This document shows positions 18,815 through 27,060 of a stretch of 64,000 nucleotides of DNA, piece after piece; within the stretch, counting starts at the first letter, position 1; each line of letters opens with the position of its first letter. The stretch comes from Oscillibacter sp. (lineage in GTDB: Bacteria > Bacillota > Clostridia > Oscillospirales > Oscillospiraceae). The translations under genes were made by a program, and so were the position numbers. A model generated the notes under the pieces. That model was given only the letters and a program-made list of their open reading frames with translations. It was not told the DNA's origin and did not search any database. The stretch is taken from the NCBI GenBank assembly GCA_022652815.1, contig JALCRR010000001.1, positions 62,001-126,000 of the forward strand. Reading direction: 5' to 3'.

Positions 18815-20308
18815 ATGAAACGTTCCGCTGGTATCTTACTTCCCGTCTTTTCCCTGCCCTCGCCCCATGGCATCGGCTCGCTGGGCAAGGCCGCCTTTTC
18901 CTTCGTGGACTTTCTCCACGCGGCGGGGCAGAGCTGGTGGCAGATTTTGCCCGTGGGCCCTGCCGGAGCCGGCAATTCCCCCTATTCCAGCGTGTCCACC
19001 TATGCGGGCAGCCCGCTGCTCATCGACCTGGACGCCCTTTGCGAGGACGGCTTGCTGACCGTCGAGGAGCTGGCAGCCGCCGATTTCGGCGGCGACGCCG
19101 CAGCCGTGGATTATGCGGCGGTGGAACAGGCGAAAATCCCCCTGCTGCGCAGGGCTTATGAGCGGGGACGGCAGCGGGACACGGAGGCTGTCCGCGCCTT
19201 TACGGAGGAAAACGCCCGCTGGCTGCCCGACTACGCCCTGTTTGCGGCGGCGAAGGCGCACTTTGGCGGCGCGGCGTGGCTAGACTGGCCGGACGCGGCG
19301 CTGCGTGACCGGGAACCCGGCGCGCTTGCGCGCTACCGGGCGGAGCTGGCGGACGCAATCGACTTTGAAATTTACGTCCAGTTCCTCTTTTTTGCCCAGT
19401 GGAAAAAGCTCCGGGCGTATGCAAAGAGCCAAGGCATTTCGATTCTAGGCGATCTGCCCATCTACGTGTCGCTGGACTCTCCGGACGTGTGGGCGGAGCG
19501 GCCCTTTTTCCAGCTGGACGCAACCGGACACCCGCTGGCGGTTTCCGGTGTGCCGCCGGACTATTTCTGCGCCGACGGTCAGCTTTGGGGCAACCCGCTT
19601 TACAACTGGGACGCCATGAAAGCGGACGGCTACGGCTGGTGGATTCGCCGGGTGGACGGCGCGCAAAAGCTCTTTGACGCCATCCGCATCGACCACTTCC
19701 GGGCGTTTGAAAGCTACTGGTCCGTCCCGGCAGGCGCCGAAACGGCCAAAGAGGGCAAATGGGTCACGGGACCCGGTCTGGACTTTTTGAAGGCGCTGAC
19801 GGGCTGGTTTACCGGCGTGCAGTTCATCGCGGAGGATTTGGGGTCGCTGACCCCCGCCGTCCACGAGGTGCGCAAGGGCGCGGGACTACCGGGCATGCGG
19901 GTGCTGGAATTCGCGTTTTCTGCCCCGGACAACGCCTACCTGCCCCAAAACTATGAGGAAAACACGATTTGCTATACCGGCACCCACGACAACGACACCA
20001 CCGTGGGCTGGTACGAAAGCGCACCCCAGACGGAGCGCGCCTTTGTGGAGGATTACCTGGGCACCTCCGGCGCAGAAAATGTCCGCCGGGCGCTGCTGCG
20101 CATGGGACAGACCTCCACGGCGGAGCTGTTCGTGGCGCAGGTGCAGGACTATCTAGGCCTTGATTCCGCCGGACGCATCAACACCCCCGGCACAGCCGAG
20201 GGCAACTGGCGCTGGCGGCTGACCCCCGGCGCGCTGACGGACGAATTGAGCGCAGAGGTGCGCCACCTCACCTGGCTTGCCCGCCGCTGCGAATCCGCGA
20301 ATCACTGA
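18815..20308 (+). CDS. malQ: 4-alpha-glucanotransferase (amylomaltase, GH77)
   Basis: 497 residues. Transfers maltooligosaccharide units between 1,4-alpha-glucans, releasing glucose. Opens MKRSAGILLPVFSLPSPHGI and has the family's QSWWQILPVGPAGAGNSPYS, the nucleophile region DAIRIDHFRAFESYWSVPAG and the acid/base stretch VQFIAEDLGSLTPAVHEVRK. AAGGAG lies 8 bases before ATG 18815. No glycogen phosphorylase gene is next to it; the following MBL-fold gene is 33 bases downstream and likely in the same transcript. Confidence 0.97.
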   Translation: MKRSAGILLPVFSLPSPHGIGSLGKAAFSFVDFLHAAGQSWWQILPVGPAGAGNSPYSSVSTYAGSPLLIDLDALCEDGLLTVEELAAADFGGDAAAVDYAAVEQAKIPLLRRAYERGRQRDTEAVRAFTEENARWLPDYALFAAAKAHFGGAAWLDWPDAALRDREPGALARYRAELADAIDFEIYVQFLFFAQWKKLRAYAKSQGISILGDLPIYVSLDSPDVWAERPFFQLDATGHPLAVSGVPPDYFCADGQLWGNPLYNWDAMKADGYGWWIRRVDGAQKLFDAIRIDHFRAFESYWSVPAGAETAKEGKWVTGPGLDFLKALTGWFTGVQFIAEDLGSLTPAVHEVRKGAGLPGMRVLEFAFSAPDNAYLPQNYEENTICYTGTHDNDTTVGWYESAPQTERAFVEDYLGTSGAENVRRALLRMGQTSTAELFVAQVQDYLGLDSAGRINTPGTAEGNWRWRLTPGALTDELSAEVRHLTWLARRCESANH

Positions 20309-20341
20309 CGCAAACCCGGAAACGGAAAGGAGAGGAATGTT

Positions 20342-21223
20342 ATGTATGAGCTTTGCCAGGTGGGGACAAACAGCTATTATATCGAGAGCCCCGCGAAGAT
20401 CGGTCTTGTTCGCCTGCAAGGGGACGATGTGTGCCTGATCGACAGCGGAAATGACAAGGACGCCGGACGTAAGATCCGCCAGATTCTGGACGCCAACCAC
20501 TGGCACCTGACCGCCATTTATAACACCCATTCCAACGCCGACCACATCGGCGGCAACCGCTATCTTCAGGGGCAGACCGGCTGCAAAATATACGCCCCGG
20601 GTATGGAGTGTGACTTTACAAACCATCCGGCGCTGGAGGGTGCGTTCCTCTATGGCGGCTTTGCGCCCCGTGATCTGCGGCACAAGTTTCTTCTGGCGCA
20701 GGACAGCACGGCGGAGCCGCTGACGCCCCAGACGCTGCCGGCGGGTATGCGCGCCATTCCTCTGCCGGGACATTTCTTTGACATGACGGGCTTTCGCACA
20801 GCGGACGACGTGGTGTACCTTGCGGACTGCCTGTCCAGTGCGGAGACACTGGAAAAGTATCAGATCGGCTTTATCTACGATGTGGCGGCGTATCTGAAAA
20901 CGCTCAAAACAGTGGAGACGATGGCGGCGGCGATGTTTGTCCCCTCCCACGCTGCCGCAACGGAGGAAATTGCACCGTTGGCCCGGCTGAATGTCGACAA
21001 GGTTCTTGAGATCGCGGAAAAGATTGTCTCCCTCTGCCGGGAGCCGATGGGCTTTGAGGAGCTTTTGCGCAAGCTCTTTGACGCTTACGGCCTCTCCATG
21101 GACTTCGCCCAGTATGTGCTAGTGGGCAGCACCGTCCGCTCTTATCTTGCCTGGCTGCGGGATACTGACCGGGTGGAGCCCGTCTTTGACGCAGGGCGGC
21201 TTTTGTGGCGCACGGTGGGTTGA
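20342..21223 (+). CDS. MBL-fold metallo-hydrolase with altered metal motif
   Basis: 293 residues. The metallo-beta-lactamase fold is shown by VCLIDSGNDKDAGRKI, then THSNADHIGG at residues 62-71, IPLPGHFFDMTGF and VPSHAAATEEIAPL, followed by a helical C-terminal part. The usual HxHxDH metal motif reads HxNxDH here (His63, Asn65, Asp67, His68), so one zinc ligand is replaced by Asn. Substrate unknown. Start is ATG 20342 after AAAGGAGAGG. Its stop codon overlaps the -35 of the next promoter, so the transcript probably ends here or reads into the leader RNA. Confidence 0.85.
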   Translation: MYELCQVGTNSYYIESPAKIGLVRLQGDDVCLIDSGNDKDAGRKIRQILDANHWHLTAIYNTHSNADHIGGNRYLQGQTGCKIYAPGMECDFTNHPALEGAFLYGGFAPRDLRHKFLLAQDSTAEPLTPQTLPAGMRAIPLPGHFFDMTGFRTADDVVYLADCLSSAETLEKYQIGFIYDVAAYLKTLKTVETMAAAMFVPSHAAATEEIAPLARLNVDKVLEIAEKIVSLCREPMGFEELLRKLFDAYGLSMDFAQYVLVGSTVRSYLAWLRDTDRVEPVFDAGRLLWRTVG

Positions 21224-21248
21224 CGCGACAGCCGGCTTCGGGTATAAT
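21220..21248 (+). promoter_or_regulatory. Promoter of the TM1266/ABC operon
   Basis: TTGACG (21220-21225) and TATAAT (21243-21248), spacer 17. The -35 overlaps the TGA of the preceding gene. The predicted start is near 21255, which gives a leader of about 200 bases. Confidence 0.82.
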
Positions 21249-21254
21249 CATAGG

Positions 21255-21431
21255 ACGTTCCCGGGAAGTTTTCTGACCGAGGAACCCGACACCATCATCT
21301 GCTTGTTCTGAAGGCGAGGATTGTTCCGAACCGCAAGACGGGGAAGAAACGCACAGGGGAGAAGTCTCCTGCGCGGGAAAAGCGAACCTTTTCATCTCCT
21401 CCGCCCGGAAAGGCGGAGGAGATGTTTTTAT
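21255..21431 (+). ncRNA. Structured leader RNA with terminator (candidate riboswitch, class not recognised)
   Basis: The leader ends in a perfect 13 bp intrinsic terminator CATCTCCTCCGCC/GGCGGAGGAGATG (21393-21405, 21412-21424, loop CGGAAA) followed by TTTTTAT, and the first coding ATG comes after it. A strong terminator between promoter and gene is typical of riboswitch or attenuator control. Upstream are smaller stems such as AGGGGAGA-AG-TCTCCT (about 21353-21370) and a GTTCC...GGAAC pairing. I compared it by eye with TPP, guanidine-I, Moco, T-box, FMN and cobalamin consensus motifs and found no convincing match. Confidence 0.6.
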
Positions 21432-21455
21432 GTCAACCGACAGGAGGAATGGATC

Positions 21456-21710
21456 ATGGAAACCCGCGTGGCAGTTCTTGCCATCATTGTGAAAGACCCG
21501 GACTCCGTGGCCGCGCTCAACGAGCTTTTGCACGGTTATGGGGCGTATATCATCGGGCGGATGGGGGTACCCTACCGCAGCCGCGGCGTCAACGTCATTT
21601 CCGTCGCCATGGACGCCCCGGCGGACGTGATTTCCGCCCTGTCGGGCAAGATCGGGCGGCTTTCCGGCATCACGGCGAAAACCGTGTACGCCCCGGAAAA
21701 CGCCCTGTAA
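21456..21710 (+). CDS. TM1266-type iron-only hydrogenase system regulator (small ACT-like protein)
   Basis: 84 residues. ETRVAVLAIIVKDPDSVAAL, then YGAYIIGRMGVPYRSRGVNV and ISVAMDAPADVISALSGKIG match the small TM1266 family, an ACT/NikR-C-like fold without a DNA-binding domain, often encoded near [FeFe]-hydrogenase genes. Its biochemical role is not established. Here it heads an ABC importer operon behind a terminator-bearing leader, and no hydrogenase gene is visible. Start ATG 21456 is 7 bases after AGGAGGA; the first codons lie just beyond the terminator. Confidence 0.8.
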   Translation: METRVAVLAIIVKDPDSVAALNELLHGYGAYIIGRMGVPYRSRGVNVISVAMDAPADVISALSGKIGRLSGITAKTVYAPENAL

Positions 21711-21729
21711 GAAGAAAGGAAGCTTGACC

Positions 21730-22755
21730 ATGAACAACTTGAAACGCTGGGCGGCAATCGCCCTGTCCGCCCTAATGATGACGGCGATCCTCGCCGGCTG
21801 CGGCCCCGATCGCTCCGGTGCCACGCCGTCCGCCTCTTCCGGAGTGGAGGAGGAACCCTTTACCCCTGCCAGCTACTCCGTTGCCGCCTTGAAAGGCCCC
21901 ACGGCCATGGGACTTGTGAAACTCATGAGCGACGCTGACGCCGGGGAAACCGACAATGACTACACCTTTACCATCGCCGCCAGCGCGGACGAAATCGCGC
22001 CCAAGCTCATCAAGGGCGATCTGGACATGGCCTGCGTCCCGGCGAACCTTGCAAGCGTGCTGTACAGCAAGACCCAGGGCGGCATCGTGACGCTGGCGGT
22101 GAACACGCTAGGCGTTTTGTACGTGGTGGAAAACGGCAACGCCGTCCAGTCCATCGGCGATCTGGCGGGGAAGACCATCGTGGCAGCGGGCAAGGGCTCC
22201 ACCCCGGAATACGCCCTGCGCTACCTGCTGGAGCAAAACGGCCTTGACCCGGACACCGACGTGACCATCGACTGGAAGAGCGAACACGCCGAGTGCGTCA
22301 GCGCACTGGCCTCCGGCGAGGCCACCATCGCCCTGCTGCCCCAGCCCTTTGTCACCGTGGCGCAGAGCAAGCTCTCTGATCTGCGGGTGGCGCTGGATCT
22401 GACGCAGGAGTGGGACGCGCTGAAAGGCGGCTCCAGCCTCCTCACCGGCGTCATCGTTGCCCGGAAGGAAATCACGGAGGAAAATCCGGCTGCCGTGGAC
22501 GCATTCCTGGCGGACTACGCCGCAAGCGTTGATTGGGTGAACGCCAACGTCTCTGACGCGGCGGCGCTGATCGGCAGCTACGACATTGTGGACGCAGTCG
22601 TTGCCGAAAAGGCGCTGCCGGCGTGCAACATCGTGTGTCTGACCGGAACGGATCTGAAAACCGCCCTGGGCGGCTATCTGGAGGTACTGTATGAGCAGAA
22701 CGCACAGTCCGTCGGCGGAGCAGTCCCCGGCGACGACTTCTACTACGGCGCGTAA
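21730..22755 (+). CDS. ABC importer substrate-binding lipoprotein, NMT1/SsuA-like
   Basis: 341 residues. Signal peptide with lipobox (MMTAILAGCGPDRSG, Cys about residue 24), so it is anchored outside the membrane. The NMT1/NitT-TauT fold is suggested by GDLAGKTIVAAGKGSTPEYA and VSALASGEATIALLPQPFVT. Start ATG 21730 follows AAAGGAAG; a TTG at 21724 is less likely. It works with the permease and ATPase that overlap it in order. The ligand of such importers ranges over sulfonates, pyrimidines, guanidine and nitrate and cannot be fixed by eye. Confidence 0.88.
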   Translation: MNNLKRWAAIALSALMMTAILAGCGPDRSGATPSASSGVEEEPFTPASYSVAALKGPTAMGLVKLMSDADAGETDNDYTFTIAASADEIAPKLIKGDLDMACVPANLASVLYSKTQGGIVTLAVNTLGVLYVVENGNAVQSIGDLAGKTIVAAGKGSTPEYALRYLLEQNGLDPDTDVTIDWKSEHAECVSALASGEATIALLPQPFVTVAQSKLSDLRVALDLTQEWDALKGGSSLLTGVIVARKEITEENPAAVDAFLADYAASVDWVNANVSDAAALIGSYDIVDAVVAEKALPACNIVCLTGTDLKTALGGYLEVLYEQNAQSVGGAVPGDDFYYGA

Positions 22756-23521
22756 GAAAACAGGCACCGTCCGCCTTTGGGCGGCAGCAGCGTGGATTGC
22801 ACTGTGGCAGGTGGGCAGCATGATCGTCTCGGCGGCGGTTCCCAACGGGAATCTGCTGCTGGCGTCGCCCCTTGCCACCCTTGCGCGACTCGCTGCCCTC
22901 GCCGCCACCGGGGAATTCTGGCAGACCATTGCCGCCTCGTCCGGGCGGATTTTAGGCGGCTTTCTCGTCTCCTGCGCGCTGGCGGTGTGCCTTGCCGCCC
23001 TGTCCGCCCGGTTTCGCCGGGTGCGGGAGGGGCTTGCCCCGGCGGTGGCGGTCATCAAGGCCGTGCCGGTGATGAGCTTCATCATTCTGACGCTACTATG
23101 GGTGAAGCCCGCGGCGCTGTCACCGCTGATCGCGGGGCTGATGGTGTTTCCGCCGGTTTACCTCAATCTGCTGACGGGCATCGACCACACGGACAGGGAG
23201 CTTTTGGAGATGGCGCGGGTTTTCCGCGTGCCGTTTTCCCGGAGGCTGACGGGCATCTACGTGCCCCAGACGCTGCCGTATTTCCGCTCCGCCGTGTCCC
23301 TCGCGCTGGGCCTCTGCTGGAAGGCAGGCGTTGCGGCGGAGGTGCTGGGCGTGGTGAAAACCTCCCTGGGCGGACAGCTCTATAACGCGAAAATCTACTT
23401 CGAGACAGCGGATCTCTTCGCGTGGACGCTGGTGATCGTGGGACTCTCGGCGGCGTTTGAATGGCTGGCGCTGCGGGTGTTGGACGCATTTGCGGGAAAG
23501 GTGGGCGGCGCATGGAAGTGA
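22691..23521 (+). CDS. ABC importer permease, NitT/TauT type
   Basis: 276 residues with about six membrane segments and the BPD permease loop around ELLEMARVFRVPFSRRLTGI, preceded by VFPPVYLNLLTGI. The start lies 65 bases inside the end of the substrate-binding gene, with GGAGG 8 bases upstream (22680), an overlap implying translational coupling. The coupling ATPase overlaps its 3' end by 10 bases. Confidence 0.9.
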   Translation: MSRTHSPSAEQSPATTSTTARKKTGTVRLWAAAAWIALWQVGSMIVSAAVPNGNLLLASPLATLARLAALAATGEFWQTIAASSGRILGGFLVSCALAVCLAALSARFRRVREGLAPAVAVIKAVPVMSFIILTLLWVKPAALSPLIAGLMVFPPVYLNLLTGIDHTDRELLEMARVFRVPFSRRLTGIYVPQTLPYFRSAVSLALGLCWKAGVAAEVLGVVKTSLGGQLYNAKIYFETADLFAWTLVIVGLSAAFEWLALRVLDAFAGKVGGAWK

Positions 23522-24084
23522 GAGTTGACCGCGTTTCCAAGGCCTACGGTGGCGTTTGCGTGCTGCGGGACGTAAGTTTGACGATCTCCCCCGCCGGCGT
23601 GACCGCGGTGATGGCACCCTCCGGTGCGGGGAAAACCACCCTGCTGCGCCTTGTCCTGGGGCTGGAACGCCCCGACAGCGGCACGGTCACGGTTCCCGCC
23701 CACACCCGCTTTTCCGCCGTCTTTCAAGAGGACCGCCTGCTGGACGGCGTCAACGCCGCGGGCAACCTCCGCTTTGTGTTGGGAAAGAGCGATGATGCGG
23801 AACGTGCCCGGACGATGCTGGACGCGCTGGGACTTTCCATTGCGGACGGCAAGATCGCGGGGGAGTATTCCGGCGGCATGCGCCGCCGGCTTGCTCTGGC
23901 GCGAGCACTGCTGGCGCCCTTTGACGTGCTGGCGCTGGACGAGCCGTTCACCGGACTGGACGGGGAAAACCGCAGCCGCGCCATCGCCTGCATCCAAAAG
24001 TGCGCGGCGGGAAAACCGGTTTTGCTTGTCAGCCATGACGAGCAGGACGCCGCCGAACTCCACGCCCAAATTTTTCGGCTGTAA
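23512..24084 (+). CDS. ABC importer ATPase, NitT/TauT type
   Basis: 190 residues, short for an ABC ATPase (usual 240-260) but complete: Walker A APSGAGKTTLLRLVLGLE, a Q-loop VFQEDRLLDGVNAA, signature YSGGMRRRLALARALL, Walker B DVLALDEPFTGLD and the H-loop VLLVSHDEQDAAEL. The missing part is the C-terminal extension. Start ATG 23512 overlaps the permease stop. Powers the importer encoded at 21730-23521. Confidence 0.92.
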   Translation: MEVRVDRVSKAYGGVCVLRDVSLTISPAGVTAVMAPSGAGKTTLLRLVLGLERPDSGTVTVPAHTRFSAVFQEDRLLDGVNAAGNLRFVLGKSDDAERARTMLDALGLSIADGKIAGEYSGGMRRRLALARALLAPFDVLALDEPFTGLDGENRSRAIACIQKCAAGKPVLLVSHDEQDAAELHAQIFRL

Positions 24085-24128
24085 CGTGTTTGCATGGGGA
24101 AAAGACGTTCCCAATAAGCTGTCAATCA

Positions 24129-24165
24129 AAAAGCACCTCATGCCCGAACGGCATGGGGTGCTTTT
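24129..24165. terminator. Bidirectional terminator between convergent genes
   Basis: AAAAGCACC-t-CATGCC, loop CGAAC, GGCATG-g-GGTGCTTTT. A and T tracts on the two sides let it serve the ATPase gene on the plus strand and the glycosyltransferase on the minus strand. Confidence 0.85.
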
Positions 24166-24180
24166 CTGGATGTAAGGGCA

Positions 24181-25455
24181 TCAGACCTGCTCCGTTTTCA
24201 CTTCCGGCGTGTGGCGGATGGGTTTCCATTCCACCTTGCGGAAAAGCGCGGTGACGGCGATGGGCAGATAGGTCAGCATAAACAGGGGAAACAGCGGCAG
24301 ATACCGCAGCTTTTGCCATGTTGTGGCGGGAATTCGCCGCCACTCGGTCAGTACGGTGACAAGGCCCGTCAGCAGCATCAGCCCATAGTACCCCACCGCC
24401 AGCAGCGCAAGACCCCGAACGGCCAGTGTGCCGATCAGCGCCGCTGCCGCGGCAGGGCGCGTTACGCGGAGGAATCCCGCCAGTGCGGCAAACAGCCCCG
24501 CACCGGCAAAGCCGTACAGCCCCGGCATCAGATTTGTCAGCATATCCCAGCAGGAAACGCCGTGGCGTCCGCCGTGAAAGCTCTCCCGCGCAAGGGCAAG
24601 GCCGTACTTGGCGTCCACTTGATAAAAGCCCTTGCTCCACCGCAGCCGCTGATCCCAGGACTGGGTAAAGACGGTGGGCTGCTCGTCAAAAATCACCGCC
24701 CGGTCGCAGTAGCCGATGGGGCAGCCTCGCACGGCGCAGTCGGCGGAAAACTCGATGTCCTCCGTCAAAAGATGGAACGGCCACCCGCCGTTTTCCCGAA
24801 TCAGACGGCTGGACACGAAAAAGCCCGTACCGCCCACGGCGCAGTTCAGCCCCAACAGGGAGCGGGGAAAGTTCAAAAACCGCGCTTGACGCAAAAACCA
24901 GATGGAATAGCCCGCGGAAATCCAGTTGGCGCCGAAATTCTTGGAGCTGCGGTAGCTGGTGATGGCGTCAAAATTCCCGCTGTCGTAGGTCTTGTTGATC
25001 TCCAGCACAAAATTCGGGTCTACGTAGTTGTCCGCGTCGAAGATCAGAAAACCCGCATAGCTCCGCCCGGCATACTCCGTGCGGATGCGGCGGAAGAGAA
25101 AATCCAGGGCGTAGCCCTTGCCGATTTCCTCTTGATTCCAGCGGCGAAACACCGTCGCGCCGGCTTTCGCCGCAGCCTCGGCAGTGCGGTCGGTGCAGTT
25201 GTCCGCCACCACAAAGATGTCCAGCTTGTCGGCGGGATAGTTCTGCGCCTTCAAGGATTGCACCAGTCCGCCGATCACACCCTCCTCGTTCCGGGCGGAG
25301 ATCACCGCCGCATAGCGGTGGAGGGTGCGCGCCTCCGGCTCGGCAAAGCGGAGCTTGTTCAATAGCCCCACCGCAACGCCAATCAGCTGGGAGACAAGGG
25401 CGGAGGTCAGAAGCAGCAGAAAAAATAATATTAGAATTTTGAGCAATACAACCAT
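24181..25455 (-). CDS. Membrane glycosyltransferase, family 2
   Basis: 424 residues. One N-terminal membrane segment (VLLKILILFFLLLLTSALVS), a GT-A domain with VISARNEEGVIGGLVQSLKA, the DxD-type FLIFDADNYVDPNFVLEINK, TEDIEFSADC and the QxxRW motif in WDQRLRWSKGFYQVDAKYG, then three C-terminal membrane segments. This matches processive or membrane GT2 enzymes that build polysaccharide. It has no synthase partner in the window; a diguanylate cyclase lies upstream on the same strand 190 bases away, and c-di-GMP often controls GT2 enzymes, but no PilZ domain is present. Product unknown. Confidence 0.9.
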   Translation of the reverse strand: MVVLLKILILFFLLLLTSALVSQLIGVAVGLLNKLRFAEPEARTLHRYAAVISARNEEGVIGGLVQSLKAQNYPADKLDIFVVADNCTDRTAEAAAKAGATVFRRWNQEEIGKGYALDFLFRRIRTEYAGRSYAGFLIFDADNYVDPNFVLEINKTYDSGNFDAITSYRSSKNFGANWISAGYSIWFLRQARFLNFPRSLLGLNCAVGGTGFFVSSRLIRENGGWPFHLLTEDIEFSADCAVRGCPIGYCDRAVIFDEQPTVFTQSWDQRLRWSKGFYQVDAKYGLALARESFHGGRHGVSCWDMLTNLMPGLYGFAGAGLFAALAGFLRVTRPAAAAALIGTLAVRGLALLAVGYYGLMLLTGLVTVLTEWRRIPATTWQKLRYLPLFPLFMLTYLPIAVTALFRKVEWKPIRHTPEVKTEQV

Positions 25456-25580
25456 GATGCATCTCTTTTTCGGGAGTAATTTGATTTTTCAGAACATCAT
25501 TATAGTGCAAATCCCAAAACTTGCAAGGGACAATTCGTCACCGTTTCCAAGATTGCAAAGTGGTTTTGCCAAAAAAGGAA

Positions 25581-25606
25581 GGCCGGTTCGCCAAAGCGAA
25601 CCGGCC
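25581..25606 (-). terminator. Terminator after the diguanylate cyclase gene
   Basis: Reverse-strand GGCCGGTTCGC-tttg-GCGAACCGGCC followed by TTCCTTTTTT. The 190 bases between the two minus-strand genes otherwise hold no gene. Confidence 0.85.
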
Positions 25607-25647
25607 CAAAATCTGTCGATCAACCCGAAAGCGTCCGGGCCCGAAAC

Positions 25648-26706
25648 TCAAAGCACAACGCAGTTTTTTCCGTTGGCTTTGCCTTGATACAGCTTTTCGT
25701 CGGCGTTTTGAATCAGCCCCTCGATGGTCTGCCCAACCTCATACTCGCTGACGCCGAAGGTCATGGTCACGCTGGTGGCGACAAATGCGTCTTGATCCTC
25801 GCCCAGATGGGTGATGTGTTCCTGCACCCGTTGCAAAACCGACTTGGCGGCAGCGCCGTGGGTGGCGGAAAACAGGATGAGAATTTCCTCGCCGCCCCAG
25901 CGGCACACGAAATCGCCCTCCCGGGTGGCGCATTGAATGGTGGTGGCCAGCATGGTCAAAATCTGATCGCCGTAGCTGTGGCCGTAAGTATCGTTAAAGG
26001 ATTTGAAGTTGTCGATGTCGCCCATGGCAACGGTAAAGGGCACACCGGATCGCTCCGCCTGCGCCCGGCAGAGCATCAGCAGTTCATTGATGCTCCGGCG
26101 GTTTGCAAGACCGGTCAGTGCATCGTGGGTTGCCAGATATTCCAGCTTTTTGGCGCGGTTTTGCAGCTTTTGCATGGCGTTTTGCGTCTGCTGAAACAGC
26201 AATTCACTCCAAAGAATCACGATCACGCAGTTCAAAAGCAGATTGACTACGAAAAAGGCGGTACAGCTGTTGTCACCCAGAGGAACCAGTGCGCTGAAGC
26301 GATTGGGGAACAGTCCGAACGTGAAAGCCACAACCAGAAGAACCAAAAAGGCGCTCAACTGCAGCCAGCGGTCGGATTGCAGATTTTGCCCCTGTACAAA
26401 AAGGCAGCAGGCCAGCATGGAAAGCGCATACAGGAAAAACCCACTCCCGCAGCCCAGCAAAATCGTCATGACCAGCGCAAAAAGGCACAGCTCATAGCGG
26501 ATCAGCCGGGATACAAACTCCGTGCGCGTCTTTCGCCAAAGAAAAACGGGAATATAAAGCAGCGCGCCCACGGCGGCGACAGATGCCGGCAGATAGAGCG
26601 CAAAACACAGGCACACAACCGCCGAAACGACGTGTGCCAAACACGCCGGACAAAAGAATGCCCGGCGTACCTGTTCTGTTTTCACTGAAGCTTTTCTGTT
26701 CTGCAT
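25648..26706 (-). CDS. Membrane diguanylate cyclase (GGDEF domain)
   Basis: 352 residues. Six or so membrane segments in the first 170 residues, a short coiled linker (QTQNAMQKLQNRAKKLEYLA), then a GGDEF domain beginning THDALTGLANRRSINELLML. The active-site loop reads RWGGEEILILF, that is GGEEI in place of GGDEF; Asp in MGDIDNFKSFNDTYGHSYGD is the metal site, so activity is likely. Makes cyclic di-GMP from GTP. Start at ATG 26706 because GGGGGAA lies 9 bases upstream; an in-frame GTG 18 bases earlier lacks a site. A TTGCAT-17-TATGAT promoter is at 26824-26796. Confidence 0.9.
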   Translation of the reverse strand: MQNRKASVKTEQVRRAFFCPACLAHVVSAVVCLCFALYLPASVAAVGALLYIPVFLWRKTRTEFVSRLIRYELCLFALVMTILLGCGSGFFLYALSMLACCLFVQGQNLQSDRWLQLSAFLVLLVVAFTFGLFPNRFSALVPLGDNSCTAFFVVNLLLNCVIVILWSELLFQQTQNAMQKLQNRAKKLEYLATHDALTGLANRRSINELLMLCRAQAERSGVPFTVAMGDIDNFKSFNDTYGHSYGDQILTMLATTIQCATREGDFVCRWGGEEILILFSATHGAAAKSVLQRVQEHITHLGEDQDAFVATSVTMTFGVSEYEVGQTIEGLIQNADEKLYQGKANGKNCVVL

Positions 26707-26795
26707 CACAGAAAATTCCCCCACTGGCTCTTCCGGAGAAAGGCCAAAACAACTTGAAATGGCAGAGAAACCAAAGAAATCAATACGTTTTTCCT

Positions 26796-26824
26796 ATCAT
26801 ATCACAAAAGAAAATACAATGCAA
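26796..26824 (-). promoter_or_regulatory. Promoter of the diguanylate cyclase gene
   Basis: Reverse strand: TTGCAT (26824-26819), 17-base spacer, TATGAT (26801-26796). Confidence 0.7.
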
Positions 26825-26843
26825 ATCCATTTCTGAATGAAAA

Positions 26844-27021
26844 AAGCGGACGGCCAAAGGCCATCCGCTTAGACAGCCAAAAAATTTTTTTGACTGTCTG
26901 GGCAAGTTTTAAAAAGAGAGGAGCCCTTCCTAGGCTCCTTTCGTCGCTATCTTCCTTCCCGCCATTCAGCTCTTTTGGGTATATCCACAAGCAAAAGCGG
27001 ACGGCCAAAGGCCGTCCACTT
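26844..27021 (-). terminator. Three hairpins in the galM-diguanylate cyclase gap, two nearly identical
   Basis: AAGCGGACGGCCAAAGGCCA (stem 26844-26870) recurs almost exactly at 26995-27021 (...GGCCGTCCACTT). On the minus strand both run into T tracts, so the second terminates galM and the first insulates the diguanylate cyclase promoter. Between them are AGGAGCC/GGCTCCT (26919-26939) and an AAAAAATTTTTTT palindrome at about 26878-26890. No gene in this gap. Confidence 0.75.
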
Positions 27022-27060
27022 CTTGTTCGGTTTGTTCGGTTTCCGGAACCTTTTCCACCG

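Noticed and set aside
21255-21392. TPP, guanidine-I, Moco, FMN, cobalamin or T-box riboswitch
   Set aside because: Core consensus motifs of these classes were looked for by eye and not found.
22108-23085. Long minus-strand frames opposite the importer genes
   Set aside because: His/Arg/Gly-rich shadow translations of GC-rich coding DNA; the plus-strand genes have full family motifs.
24181-26706. A c-di-GMP-controlled exopolysaccharide operon
   Set aside because: A terminator separates the cyclase and glycosyltransferase genes and no PilZ or synthase partner is present, so I only note the adjacency.
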